NCBI GenBank assembly: GCA_934180065.1
Contig: CAKPRA010000023.1
Span: 1-28,739, forward strand
Direction: 5' to 3'
Origin: an uncultured Clostridia bacterium
GTDB lineage: Bacteria > Bacillota > Clostridia > TANB77 > CAG-508
Length of the DNA stretch: 28,739 nt
Positions 1 through 7,888 of this stretch are shown here, piece by piece. Both the position numbers and the translations under genes were made by a program. Position 1 is the stretch's first letter; every line of letters starts with the position of its first letter. The notes beneath the pieces are model-generated. The model saw only the letters and a program-made list of their open reading frames with translations. It was not told the origin of the DNA and did no database searches.

Positions 1-83
1 AATTTTGTAAATATTTTTCCTCTTGCTGCATCTGCTTTTCCTTTTTTGGCTTGTATGTTGTGCCATTTGCTATGTCCACTCAT
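1..83 (-). CDS. yebC: YebC/PmpR (TACO1) family protein, N-terminal part only
   Basis: The reading frame starts at the ATG at 83 and runs off the left edge, giving about 27 residues. It begins MSGHSKWHNIQAKKGKADAA and continues RGKIFTK, the near-invariant N-terminus of the YebC family (MSGHSKW, then K.K...D..RGKIF.K). Family members are cytoplasmic proteins described as transcription regulators and, more recently, as translation factors acting on proline-rich stretches. An AAGGAGG ribosome binding site lies 9-10 bases upstream. This is normally a chromosomal housekeeping gene, so it probably marks the chromosome side of the junction with the accessory DNA to the right. Its own promoter is not obvious in 84-403. 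Confidence 0.9.
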   Translation of the reverse strand, partial: MSGHSKWHNIQAKKGKADAARGKIFTK

Positions 84-403
84 TTTTCCATTCCTCCTTT
101 TCGATTTTTCCTTTATTTTAAGGCTTTTGAGCCTTGTCGCTCATGTTTTTTATCATTTTTGGGCTTAATTGAACTTTGTTGATTTTAAAGGGTTTTCGAG
201 GTTTCTTATTGAAACGATTGCACCCAAATTGTGCTAAAAATTGTGCTAAAATATTATGTCTACTTTTTTCATTATTTTCAAAACAAATTTTCATATTATG
301 CCATTTCAAAAAAGTTACATCTAGTATATCATATTATTTTTCTTTTGGGTAGTCTTTTTTGAAAAAATATTAAGAAAATACTCATCACAGTTGTATGAGC
401 ATT
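84..403. other. Junction region between yebC and the accessory array; no convincing gene
   Basis: This 320-base stretch separates the end of the small-gene array from yebC. It contains a perfect two-copy tandem repeat of a 12-base unit, AATTGTGCTAAA (227-238 and 239-250), a small palindrome (AAGGCT-CAAA-AGCCTT on the minus strand, about 119-134) and the terminator of the array at its right end. A 63-codon minus-strand frame (118-309) covers most of it. That frame starts with TTG, has no ribosome binding site, and encodes the tandem repeat as LAQFLAQF, so I do not call it a gene. Tandem repeats next to a chromosomal gene would fit an attachment-site or recombinase-arm region, but no integrase is visible to support that. 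Confidence 0.4.
227..250. repeat. Perfect tandem repeat, 2 x 12 bp
   Basis: AATTGTGCTAAA occurs twice head to tail with no spacer, just left of the terminator that ends the long gene array and right of yebC. The repeat is the only direct repeat noticed in the junction. It could be a recombinase or regulator binding site, or simple slippage in AT-rich DNA. Confidence 0.6.
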
Positions 404-405
404 TT
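366..405 (-). terminator. Intrinsic terminator at the end of the 24-gene array
   Basis: Read on the minus strand, AAAATGCTCAT and ATGAGTATTTT pair with one G-U wobble around a 9-base loop, followed by TTAATATTTTTT. The first arm begins at the stop codon of the last gene (404-736). This is a natural end for transcripts from P1. Confidence 0.7.
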
Positions 406-736
406 ACATTTCTTCTTCCTCTTCTTCATATTTTTCTTTGTTTTCTTTTTGATAACCTGGTTCAAATTGAAAAGGGTTTAAATCATTTTTTTTGTAATTA
501 TTTACAAACTTAAACAATTGTTCTTTATCCATTTCACAAATTCTTCTTAACCACATATTTGCTAACATTGATATTTTACCTTTATCTTTTCTATTAGCTT
601 TTAATATTTTTATATCTTCTAAAAACTCTTTATATCCTTTACATTCTTTTGTTTTATATATTTTTCTATTTAATATTCCAACATAGTCTTCATATCTCAT
701 TCCATAAGTAGGAGATTTATATTTTTTTTTTCTCAT
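404..736 (-). CDS. Unknown 110-aa basic/acidic protein, last gene of the array
   Basis: No family is recognised. The protein has a lysine-rich N-terminus (MRKKKYKSPTYG), a predicted helical middle and a very acidic end, KYEEEEEEM. The start ATG at 736 has GGGAG about 10 bases upstream. It lies 81 bases below the previous gene, an unusually wide gap for this array. It is the last gene before a terminator, so its six-glutamate tail cannot be serving as a ribosome binding site for a following gene. This makes it a key case for the view that the tails are selected at the protein level. Confidence 0.75.
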   Translation of the reverse strand: MRKKKYKSPTYGMRYEDYVGILNRKIYKTKECKGYKEFLEDIKILKANRKDKGKISMLANMWLRRICEMDKEQLFKFVNNYKKNDLNPFQFEPGYQKENKEKYEEEEEEM

Positions 737-817
737 TAAGCCATCGCTCCCTTATTTATAAATTTAATTCTTCGCCATCCCCTAATTTAATATCATATTA
801 AAAAGCAATATTACTCA

Positions 818-1366
818 TTATATTTCTTCTTCTTCAATATTTTCTAAGTCTAATACCTTCATAAATTCATTCTTATCATAAGTTACAGAATCTAGCCAAA
901 ATGAGAATTTAGGTTTTATTACTTGTCCCTTTATTTCTACAGGTACTTTAATATCAAATTCTGGTTCTATATAGTATCTACTAAGTTCCACTTTGCCCTC
1001 AGTTGTACTTTCTCTTAATATATATTCCTTGTTATTTTCATCTTTAAAAGAAGCTATAGAACTATTGCATATATTATCAATTTGAATTAATTTTAATGTT
1101 TCTCCATTATTCAATTGATCCTGCTTTTTCATTTTTTCGTATGCTTCTTCAAAAGATTTTTCTATATTTACCAAATTTTTGTCATCTATACATTCAAGAA
1201 ATCCTTTAAAAAATGCACTATCTGTATAATTATTTATTGGTAGTAATTCTATTTGTAACAAATTATATTGAGTCTTTTCTAAATAATCTTTAGTTACTTT
1301 AATTTTATATCCTTTATGATTGACTTCACCTTTTCCGATATAGGATATTAGAGTTTCTTTATTCAT
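818..1366 (-). CDS. Unknown 182-aa soluble protein with acidic tail
   Basis: No family is recognised. It has no signal peptide or membrane segment and alternates short beta-like and helical stretches. It ends LENIEEEEI. The start ATG overlaps the stop of the upstream gene by one base (TAATG), and GAGGAGG inside the upstream gene provides the ribosome binding site, so translation is probably coupled. The next gene is 81 bases further down with its own ribosome binding site, so this acidic tail is not explained by a downstream start signal. Confidence 0.75.
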   Translation of the reverse strand: MNKETLISYIGKGEVNHKGYKIKVTKDYLEKTQYNLLQIELLPINNYTDSAFFKGFLECIDDKNLVNIEKSFEEAYEKMKKQDQLNNGETLKLIQIDNICNSSIASFKDENNKEYILRESTTEGKVELSRYYIEPEFDIKVPVEIKGQVIKPKFSFWLDSVTYDKNEFMKVLDLENIEEEEI

Positions 1367-1932
1367 TATTGTTCTGCCTCCTCTTCTAAGTCATCTAATA
1401 TATTATTTTCTTTAATTTCATACTCATATAAAAGGAAATGAACTCCCTTTGAATGTCTTTCATCAAACCAATGCCAAATAGCTTCTTTTGTTGTGGTTTC
1501 AACTTGAAAATCTAAATAATCATCATCTAAATATTCTATTCCATCTCTTTCATAAAAAGGAACATCTTCTAATTCTTCCCACAATACTTCTAGCATTTTA
1601 TCAAGTTTCTTTTGTAAATCATTTTTTGTATCTCCTGGTAATATATATCTCTTATCTTTAAACATCTTCATGTCCTCTATATCGTTCCACTCTGTGCCTT
1701 TTTGTTTTTTTAGAAATTGATAAATATATTCTGCATCTTCCTTTATTGTCATTAATTTTCCACTTTCTTCAATTTCTTTTCTGTGATACATTTCTAAATA
1801 GCTCTCAATATGTTTTGAAATTTCTTCAAACTTATTATATTTTTCTTCAACACCTGAAGAATTTTCTTCTCCTATAAATATCATTTTGCTTGAAGCATCT
1901 ATTTCTATGTTTAATTCAATTATGTTTTTCAT
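1366..1932 (-). CDS. Conserved mobile-element protein with WHWFDERHSKGV motif
   Basis: The C-terminal half carries LWEELEDVPF, a short acidic stretch, then AIWHWFDERHSKGV and a hydrophobic LLYEYE. I remember this pattern from uncharacterised proteins that recur in clostridial conjugative elements; no function is known to me. The protein is 188 aa and cytoplasmic by appearance, and ends DDLEEEAEQ. The start follows AGGAG. Its last codons contain GAGGAGG, which serves the next gene (818-1366) through a one-base overlap. Confidence 0.75.
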   Translation of the reverse strand: MKNIIELNIEIDASSKMIFIGEENSSGVEEKYNKFEEISKHIESYLEMYHRKEIEESGKLMTIKEDAEYIYQFLKKQKGTEWNDIEDMKMFKDKRYILPGDTKNDLQKKLDKMLEVLWEELEDVPFYERDGIEYLDDDYLDFQVETTTKEAIWHWFDERHSKGVHFLLYEYEIKENNILDDLEEEAEQ

Positions 1933-1950
1933 ATTTTTTAAACTCCTATC

Positions 1951-2571
1951 TTATAAAGTTTCTTCTTCTTCCAAATCTTCTATATAGGACATATCAAATT
2001 CTTCAAATTTTCTCTCTTCATTCATTGTACTTCCTGGTAAACAAGCTCCTCTATAATACCAATCTCCAAACGGAACATCTCTCGCAAATGTAATATATGT
2101 ATCTCTTCCGTTTTTAACCATTGAATAAACTTCTGCTATTTGTACTATTTCTCCTGTCAATGTTTTTGGTGGTAATTCATCTATAAAGTGATCTAAGAAT
2201 TCTCTATCAACTTTATCTCCCAATTTTAGATAATCTGTAAGTATTTCATATTCAGATTCATGCCATTCCTTTAATGTTTTTAATTCTTCTGATACATTTA
2301 TTTCTTTATTATAAAATTTAGGTTCTGCATCAGCTAAATAAATTGGTCTGTCCTTTACAATTTCTTTTAATATTTCTTCTCGTTCTTTATAACTAATATT
2401 TTTATCTGTAATAACTTGCCATGTTTTATTTGGTGTTTGCATATCATGATAGTGTTCTTCAATATCTATATGTACTAATTCATCATAATAATTAATTATA
2501 GTGTCAAATACAGTTGTATCATTATAGCCACCAACATATTTTGCTGATATTAACTTTAAATTCTTTTTCAT
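1951..2571 (-). CDS. Unknown 206-aa soluble protein with acidic tail
   Basis: No family is recognised. Notable stretches are GDKVDREFLDHFIDELPP and WYYRGACLPGSTM near the C-terminus, then a tail IEDLEEEETL. There is no export signal. The next gene has its own AGGAG after this gene's stop, so the acidic tail here is not part of a ribosome binding site. The gene starts 8 bases after the upstream stop with a weak TAGGTG site. Confidence 0.75.
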   Translation of the reverse strand: MKKNLKLISAKYVGGYNDTTVFDTIINYYDELVHIDIEEHYHDMQTPNKTWQVITDKNISYKEREEILKEIVKDRPIYLADAEPKFYNKEINVSEELKTLKEWHESEYEILTDYLKLGDKVDREFLDHFIDELPPKTLTGEIVQIAEVYSMVKNGRDTYITFARDVPFGDWYYRGACLPGSTMNEERKFEEFDMSYIEDLEEEETL

Positions 2572-2579
2572 ATTTTCAC

Positions 2580-3272
2580 CTACATTTCTTTTTCTTCTTC
2601 AATTAAGTCTTCCAAAGTTTGATTTTCTCTTTCCTTACAATACTCATTTAGTCTTTCTTTTAACATTTTATTTTCTCCATCAGAAGGTTCATATTGATAT
2701 TGAATATAATTACTATCATCTTTTTCAATAATTGTCATTATACATTTTTCAGTTATAGTATCGTAATCTAAGTATAAATTATATTCAAAATTACTTCTTT
2801 CATCTATTGAAAATTTTTGAAAAATATCTATATAGTATAATGGTATATACACATTGATATTATTATCTTTAAATATAATTTCATCTTCAAAAACTATTTC
2901 ACTTTCTTGCAATGGTGTTATTGTAGTTATTTCTCTTTTTACTTCAATTCCTAATTCTGTTATTTCGTTATTATTTAATCCTATTATATTTGTTAGGGCA
3001 TTAAAGAAATCTTTTTCATCAATAGTGTGTTCTGAAACATAGTCTATTAGTTTATCAAATATTTTTATTCTTCTTTTATCAGATATATAATGAGGACTAT
3101 TTTTATCTGTAAAGGATAAATCTCTATGTTCTGCATCAATTACATCTAATACATAATTCCCATCATAATATCCTTTTTCAGCTAAATATTCAGCTTCTTC
3201 TGAATTTTCTGCTTCAATTTCAAAAGTATCTTGTATGACTTCTTTTATTTCAACATTAAATAACTTTTTCAT
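2580..3272 (-). CDS. DpnD/PcfM-like protein
   Basis: The N-terminal 45 residues (FNVEIKEVIQDTFEIEAENS, then EEAEYLAEKGYYDGNYVLD) match the small DpnD/PcfM-like domain, a beta-strand, strand, helix (EEA...), 'Y..G..VLD' pattern known from streptococcal and enterococcal restriction and plasmid loci. Its biochemical role is unknown. The remaining 185 residues are unrecognised. It ends LEEEKEM. The protein has no signal or membrane segment and totals 230 aa. A second, clearer copy of the same domain is at 6156-7067. The upstream gene's stop is one base before this start, with GAAGGAG as ribosome binding site inside that gene. Confidence 0.7.
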   Translation of the reverse strand: MKKLFNVEIKEVIQDTFEIEAENSEEAEYLAEKGYYDGNYVLDVIDAEHRDLSFTDKNSPHYISDKRRIKIFDKLIDYVSEHTIDEKDFFNALTNIIGLNNNEITELGIEVKREITTITPLQESEIVFEDEIIFKDNNINVYIPLYYIDIFQKFSIDERSNFEYNLYLDYDTITEKCIMTIIEKDDSNYIQYQYEPSDGENKMLKERLNEYCKERENQTLEDLIEEEKEM

Positions 3273-3273
3273 T

Positions 3274-3750
3274 TCATACTCCTTCTTCTAATTCTTCTTC
3301 CTCAACTTCTTTGTTGAATCTTTCAGTTATTTTTTCAAAATCAATATTTTCATTAAAATTTAGTGTAAACATCTCATTAACATTAACTGGGCTAATATTA
3401 TCTGGATAAATATATACCTCATCTTTGTATAATTGCATTGCTTCTTCTTTCTTATTTTTATTAATTGGTTGAATTACTGTAACCAAGATTGATTTATAAT
3501 TTAGGTCAAAATAATTATGATCTGGATATACTGCTTCAAAGTATTCATTATGTCCTTTAAGGATTTTACACAAATCCTTAAAATTTTTATTATTATAATT
3601 AAAAGCATTTACTATATCTTGAAGTTCTTCAAATTCCTCTTTTGCCAATTTTGCAGCTTTTATAATATCTTGTGGTTGTATTTCTAAATTTTGTAGATAC
3701 TTCTTATCTTTCATTGTATCTATAATTTTTTCAGTATTTTTATCACTCAT
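3274..3750 (-). CDS. Unknown 158-aa soluble protein with acidic tail
   Basis: No family is recognised. The first 70 residues look helical and charged, the middle (SILVTVIQPI) more strand-like. The tail is EVEEEELEEGV, and its last codons also form the GAAGGAG ribosome binding site of the next gene, so here the protein tail and the start signal coincide. The ATG overlaps the upstream stop (ATGA), indicating translational coupling. Confidence 0.75.
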   Translation of the reverse strand: MSDKNTEKIIDTMKDKKYLQNLEIQPQDIIKAAKLAKEEFEELQDIVNAFNYNNKNFKDLCKILKGHNEYFEAVYPDHNYFDLNYKSILVTVIQPINKNKKEEAMQLYKDEVYIYPDNISPVNVNEMFTLNFNENIDFEKITERFNKEVEEEELEEGV

Positions 3751-4202
3751 AATTCTTCTTCCTCTTCATTTTCTCTATATCTATTTAAAGCTAAATCTAA
3801 TCCATGTCTTAATTTATTATCATTATTAATTTCTTCAATAGATAGTCCTAGTGCATTTAATGTATCTTCTAAATCATGAGTATAGCCATATTCATGATTT
3901 GCTAATTCGTATGCAAACATATCTTTTATATACCCATCACCTGTTACATCACTATTTATTGCATCTTTTTCTTCTTGCCTATGCCTTCTATTCATTTCAT
4001 TAAATGCTTTTACATCTGTCTTTCTTATAAATCCTCCGCTATCACTAACTGCAACTACTTTGTCAGTATCTTTTTCGGTTAATCCTAATTTTGCCATTCC
4101 TTCTTTAAATTGTTCATTAGAAAAAGCAAATTGAATTGGAAACTTATTAAATTCTTGTCTATGTTTTTCTTTTAATTCTACATATGTATTTAACTCTTTC
4201 AT
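3747..4202 (-). CDS. Conserved unknown protein of clostridial mobile elements (DUF7659-like)
   Basis: The order FPIQFAFSNEQFKEGMAKLG, DTDKVVAVSDSGGFIRKTD, FAYELANHEYGYTHDLEDTL, NALGL is a pattern I recall as a widespread uncharacterised family of Firmicutes conjugative elements (I believe DUF7659; the number is from memory). The protein is 151 aa, cytoplasmic by appearance, and ends NEEEEEL. It shares four bases with the next gene (ATGA). Its last codons GAGGAAGAAGAA lie directly upstream of that start. No biochemical role is known to me. Confidence 0.75.
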   Translation of the reverse strand: MKELNTYVELKEKHRQEFNKFPIQFAFSNEQFKEGMAKLGLTEKDTDKVVAVSDSGGFIRKTDVKAFNEMNRRHRQEEKDAINSDVTGDGYIKDMFAYELANHEYGYTHDLEDTLNALGLSIEEINNDNKLRHGLDLALNRYRENEEEEEL

Positions 4203-4215
4203 TTTTCACCTCATA

Positions 4216-4782
4216 CTATAATTCTTCCTGATTCTCACTTTCTAACTGAATAAGTAATCTATCCATATAAAACTTAACAACTTCTTCAGAATGTTTCATT
4301 TCATATTCATTATCTATATGAATAACCATATAATCTAATCTATTTTCAAAATCAACTTCTCCAATATTGTCATCTATAATCTTATAAAATTCCACATAAT
4401 ATCCGCCTTTATTTTCATCACAATCTTCACAAACAGAGTAATATATTCCTTTATATTCTCCACTTTCTAATTTAGGACTGTTATTTTTTATTTCAGCTAT
4501 ATAAAGTTCATGAATTCTATTTGATAACCTATCCATTGCAAATTTTATATTGTCAGACATAAACTTATCTCTTGGAATAAAACTATCACATGATATGTCT
4601 GGAACTTGTACTATAAATCCTCTTTCTATACTTTCCTTAGTTAATCCAAATTCTTCAAATTCATTTATGTATCTATATGAATCTATTAAATTCACTTTGT
4701 ATTCTTGCAATTTCTTCAAATCTTCTATTTTATCAAAATCTAATTGTATAATTTTTTTACAATTATTATAATTCATCTTCAT
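4216..4782 (-). CDS. Unknown 188-aa soluble protein
   Basis: The frame is open from 4821, but the ATG at 4782 (MKMNYNNCKK) is the likely start because GAGGAAGAAGAAA sits just upstream inside the preceding gene. Another ATG at 4776 is also possible. No family is recognised. There is a CEDCDENKGGYYVEFYK stretch with two cysteines three apart, not enough to call a metal site. The tail SENQEEL is weaker than most. The next gene has its own AGGTG site after the stop. Confidence 0.7.
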   Translation of the reverse strand: MKMNYNNCKKIIQLDFDKIEDLKKLQEYKVNLIDSYRYINEFEEFGLTKESIERGFIVQVPDISCDSFIPRDKFMSDNIKFAMDRLSNRIHELYIAEIKNNSPKLESGEYKGIYYSVCEDCDENKGGYYVEFYKIIDDNIGEVDFENRLDYMVIHIDNEYEMKHSEEVVKFYMDRLLIQLESENQEEL

Positions 4783-5098
4783 TTTCTTCTTCCTCTTCCC
4801 TTGCATCAGAAAATTCCTCAAGAAATGTTTCTAACATAACTTCATCAAATGTTGGCGGTAAAGAATACATATCCAATCCTTGTACTTTATTATAAATTTT
4901 TTCTAATATTTCTTGATCTTCTTCTAGTACCTTTTGAAATGGTTCTACTTCGACTAATTCTTCATCAAAAGTGTTCTTAATATTATTAAAAACTCTATAT
5001 TTATCAACTAGACTATCAAAATCTTTTAAATCACAATTTCTTATTTCATATTTAACTTTATCTATTTGTTTCTGAAGATTTGCTTCAACTAAATTCAT
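4766..5098 (-). CDS. Unknown 110-aa helical acidic protein
   Basis: No family is recognised. The sequence is largely helical (LQKQIDKVKYEIRNCDLKDF...) with a hydrophobic TFDEVMLETFLEEFSDA segment before the tail REEEEENEDEL. The start of the next gene lies inside this tail, giving an overlap of about 17 bases. The poly-Glu codons thus double as the neighbour's ribosome binding site. Confidence 0.75.
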   Translation of the reverse strand: MNLVEANLQKQIDKVKYEIRNCDLKDFDSLVDKYRVFNNIKNTFDEELVEVEPFQKVLEEDQEILEKIYNKVQGLDMYSLPPTFDEVMLETFLEEFSDAREEEEENEDEL

Positions 5099-5110
5099 AT
5101 TTTCACCTTC

Positions 5111-5812
5111 TTACATTTCTTCCTCTTCTTCTCTTTCTACGGAATGATATTGCAACAATTCATTTGCAAGTTCTTTATAGTCAATATTTCTATCATACCA
5201 ATATCCATTTTTTCTATCTCCATGTGGTCCAGAGTATATATTGATACAGTTATACTTTTCAGAAATTTCATCATGAAATCTTAAAAGTTGGATATTGCTA
5301 AATTTAATTTCTATATATACTATTTCTGGATTCATCCAAATATTTCTTGTAACTTTATCTATATCAATTCCTACTTCAAATAAATTTCTAGCCAATTCTT
5401 GTAAATCAATCTTATTATCCTTATATATTGACTTTGTTATATCTTCTTCATAAGTACCATCAATATCAACAGCATATAAAGAATTATTTCCTATAAATAC
5501 AAGTTGATCTGATTGTTTATAATATCCTCTATATTCTCCAAGATTTTCAATAATCTTAACTTCTTCTATTTGTTTTGGAATTTTAAGTTCTAAAAAGGAA
5601 TGATATTTATTTTGTATTTCTTCATTAGCCTTTTTAAATTCTTCCAAAGTTGTAACACCTTTAAATCTTTCTGCAATTTCATTCCAAGTAATATCACAAG
5701 TGTCCATTCTAGCCTTGAACATTGCAAACTCTTCTGAATCCCCATTAAATTCAGGTGTTATATATAGTCTTCTATCTTCTTTATTGAAAAAAATATATCT
5801 TCTTCTTGTCAT
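5111..5812 (-). CDS. Unknown 233-aa soluble protein with acidic tail
   Basis: No family is recognised. It starts MTRRRYIFFNKEDRRLYITP and contains several beta-like segments (VYIEIKFSNIQLLRF). There is no export signal. It ends VEREEEEEM. The following gene has a separate GAAGGTG ribosome binding site beyond the stop codon, so the tail is not explained by that signal. The start overlaps the stop of the upstream gene (ATGA), with GAGGAGG in that gene's end. Confidence 0.75.
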   Translation of the reverse strand: MTRRRYIFFNKEDRRLYITPEFNGDSEEFAMFKARMDTCDITWNEIAERFKGVTTLEEFKKANEEIQNKYHSFLELKIPKQIEEVKIIENLGEYRGYYKQSDQLVFIGNNSLYAVDIDGTYEEDITKSIYKDNKIDLQELARNLFEVGIDIDKVTRNIWMNPEIVYIEIKFSNIQLLRFHDEISEKYNCINIYSGPHGDRKNGYWYDRNIDYKELANELLQYHSVEREEEEEM

Positions 5813-6147
5813 AGTTCTTCCTCCTCAAATTCTTCATTATAATTAGACAAACTATTCAAAGTCCTGTTATGTTTAATATAATTTTCTTCCAAAACTTCTA
5901 AACTATTTTCAATTGTTTCTTCATAATATTGAATATTTTCTTTTATATTTCTTATAGTTTCTGGATCATCTTTATATTTTTTTAAATTCTTTTTATTCCC
6001 CTCAATTATAGCAAGATTCTTTAATATGTAATTAACTTGATTCATTGTATCAGCCATATAAACATACTCTTCAGATTCAAATTGAAAGGCTAATCTAGGA
6101 ATATCTGTATATCTTTCTATTCTATTTAGTAACTTTTCTAAATTCAT
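5809..6147 (-). CDS. Unknown 112-aa helical protein with acidic tail
   Basis: No family is recognised. It is mostly predicted helix (VNYILKNLAIIEGNKKNLKK, ENIQYYEETIENSLEVLEEN), possibly a short coiled coil. It ends EEFEEEEL, with GAGGAGGAAGAACT immediately before the overlapping ATG of the next gene, so tail codons and ribosome binding site coincide here. Confidence 0.75.
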   Translation of the reverse strand: MNLEKLLNRIERYTDIPRLAFQFESEEYVYMADTMNQVNYILKNLAIIEGNKKNLKKYKDDPETIRNIKENIQYYEETIENSLEVLEENYIKHNRTLNSLSNYNEEFEEEEL

Positions 6148-6155
6148 AATTATAC

Positions 6156-7067
6156 CTACATTTCATTTTCTTCCTCTTCTTCATTCTCTTCTTTGTATAA
6201 TTCTTCATTAATATAATTTATAAAGTCTTCCGTACTTTTTTCATATCCTGCTGTTTTAATCGCTTTATTAATATTTTCTTCTAAATTTTTGTCTATGCTT
6301 TCTACTTCACTTTGTTCTAGTAATTCGATAACATCATATGGTTTAACATTCTTTATATTTAATTCATTTAAAATACTATCTATTTTTCTTGTTTTTTCGT
6401 TTATTTCTTCTTCAAAAAAATATATGTCTTGTCCAAAATAGTATTTTCCATCTTCCTCTATTACTGTGTCAGCATGACTTAATACTATTTCTTTTTTCAT
6501 CTTTTCTGAAAGCATATCCATCAATTCTTCCTTATTTATTTCATCATCCATTAAGAATCTAAATATTTCATCTACATTATCAAATTTACCTATGTTATTA
6601 TTTTCTAATGTTATTTTACCTAATTCTGAATATATAAGGTCATTTTGTATTTTGTCATAACCACCTAATTCCTCAAACTTTTCATTTGCCTCTGCTAGTG
6701 TTTGACAATGTGAACCTTGATTCCATTCAAAATATGTTTTATATTTACTAATAGTTAAACCAGTTGTAACAACATAAGGATTATCCTTTACTCCTAATTG
6801 TTTTATTAAAGCTAAATTCTTATTTCCTTCCAGTAAAATTGCTTTTCCATACTTTATATTAAAAATTGCATCTTTCTCTAAATCTTGTATTCTTACACCA
6901 TCTACATATTCTCTAATTTCGTGTCCTTTAAAATCTTCTGAATCCAATATTATTTCTTGACTATCATATTTTTCATCAATAATATCTATCGCTTCTTCAA
7001 TATCATTTGCTTCTACTTCTTCAACTCTTTGAAGTATTTCTTCTATTTCTACTTGGAATTTAGGCAT
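6156..7067 (-). CDS. DpnD/PcfM-like domain protein, long form
   Basis: Residues 1-50 (FQVEIEEILQRVEEVEANDI, EEAIDIIDEKY, EIILDSEDFKG) are a clear DpnD/PcfM-like domain. The next 100 residues include ALIKQLGVKDNPYVVTTGL and a YFEWNQGSHCQTLAEANEKF segment of a type common in clostridial element proteins. A long helical C-terminal half follows, ending EENEEEEENEM. The total of 303 aa is much longer than the small stand-alone DpnD/PcfM proteins, so this is a fusion or extended form. No function is established. The next gene has its own TAGGT site after the stop, leaving the tail unexplained by start signals. Confidence 0.75.
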   Translation of the reverse strand: MPKFQVEIEEILQRVEEVEANDIEEAIDIIDEKYDSQEIILDSEDFKGHEIREYVDGVRIQDLEKDAIFNIKYGKAILLEGNKNLALIKQLGVKDNPYVVTTGLTISKYKTYFEWNQGSHCQTLAEANEKFEELGGYDKIQNDLIYSELGKITLENNNIGKFDNVDEIFRFLMDDEINKEELMDMLSEKMKKEIVLSHADTVIEEDGKYYFGQDIYFFEEEINEKTRKIDSILNELNIKNVKPYDVIELLEQSEVESIDKNLEENINKAIKTAGYEKSTEDFINYINEELYKEENEEEEENEM

Positions 7068-7613
7068 CTACAATTTCTCCTCTTCTTCATTATTTTCATT
7101 AATATTAGCTGATACTTCATATATATCCCTTATTATTTCTTCTCTTTTTCTATTAGATCTTATTTCTTCAACTTCATAGTCATCTCTAATTGTTTCAGCC
7201 ATTTGAACTTTCATATCTTCCAAGTTATTAAGATCCTTAAAAGACCAACTTGCATATAGTAAATCAAACATAATATTTGCAAGTTTTTTTGAATATTTTT
7301 CTCCAACATCTTTTAATGTAAGGTCGCCTTTTGAATAAGTATCAATATAATCTTTTGTATCTTCAAGAATATCTTTATAATATTTTAAATTGCTTTCAAA
7401 AATTACTTCTTCTTTTCTTTCTTCATCGTTTGAACTACAGAAAAAATCTTCTAGTGTAAATTCTGTATTTTCATATTTTCTAAATATTTCATTATCAGTT
7501 ACTAATTTGTTAATAGATACAAGTTCACTATAACTAACATTATTGTGTTTTTCAGAATAATAACGCTGCTTTAGTTCAGTAAGCTCATCTCTGTTTAATT
7601 CTTTAACTGTCAT
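7068..7613 (-). CDS. Conserved clostridial-element protein, VKELNRDELTELKQRYY type
   Basis: The first 60 residues (TVKELNRDELTELKQRYYSE, then SYSELVSINKLVTDNEIF, EFTLEDFFCS) match an N-terminal module that I recall from many small unknown proteins of gut Firmicutes conjugative elements. The rest (181 aa in all) is acidic and helical and is not recognised. The tail is NENNEEEEKL. Its codons contain GAGGAG upstream of the next start. The ATG overlaps the stop of the upstream gene (ATGA). Confidence 0.7.
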   Translation of the reverse strand: MTVKELNRDELTELKQRYYSEKHNNVSYSELVSINKLVTDNEIFRKYENTEFTLEDFFCSSNDEERKEEVIFESNLKYYKDILEDTKDYIDTYSKGDLTLKDVGEKYSKKLANIMFDLLYASWSFKDLNNLEDMKVQMAETIRDDYEVEEIRSNRKREEIIRDIYEVSANINENNEEEEKL

Positions 7614-7888
7614 ATCTCATTCTCCTCTTCACCTAATTCATTTTCTTCTATACAATTTTTTATTTCATCTATTATGAATCCATCTAAATAGTCATTAAAT
7701 TGTTCATCATCCGTTACTTTATTAGTTATGTCATCTAATATATCTTCAGTAAGTTTATTTGATTCTAATAAATATGAATAACCACATTCTATTAAGTTTA
7801 GAACTGTTGATTTTATACTATCATGAAAATTACTCTCCAATTCTTCTCTATAATCATTAATATTATCTTCATTTATGATTCTACTCAT
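7610..7888 (-). CDS. Unknown 92-aa acidic protein
   Basis: No family is recognised. It is small, acidic and helical, with many Asp, Glu, Asn and Ile residues. It ends ELGEEENEI. It overlaps both neighbours by four bases (ATGA at each end), so translation is probably coupled through the three genes. GGAGG within the preceding gene is its ribosome binding site. Confidence 0.7.
   Translation of the reverse strand: MSRIINEDNINDYREELESNFHDSIKSTVLNLIECGYSYLLESNKLTEDILDDITNKVTDDEQFNDYLDGFIIDEIKNCIEENELGEEENEI

Noticed and set aside
118..309. 63-codon minus-strand frame between the array and yebC
   Set aside because: TTG start, no ribosome binding site, no recognisable family, and its middle encodes the tandem DNA repeat; described as intergenic.
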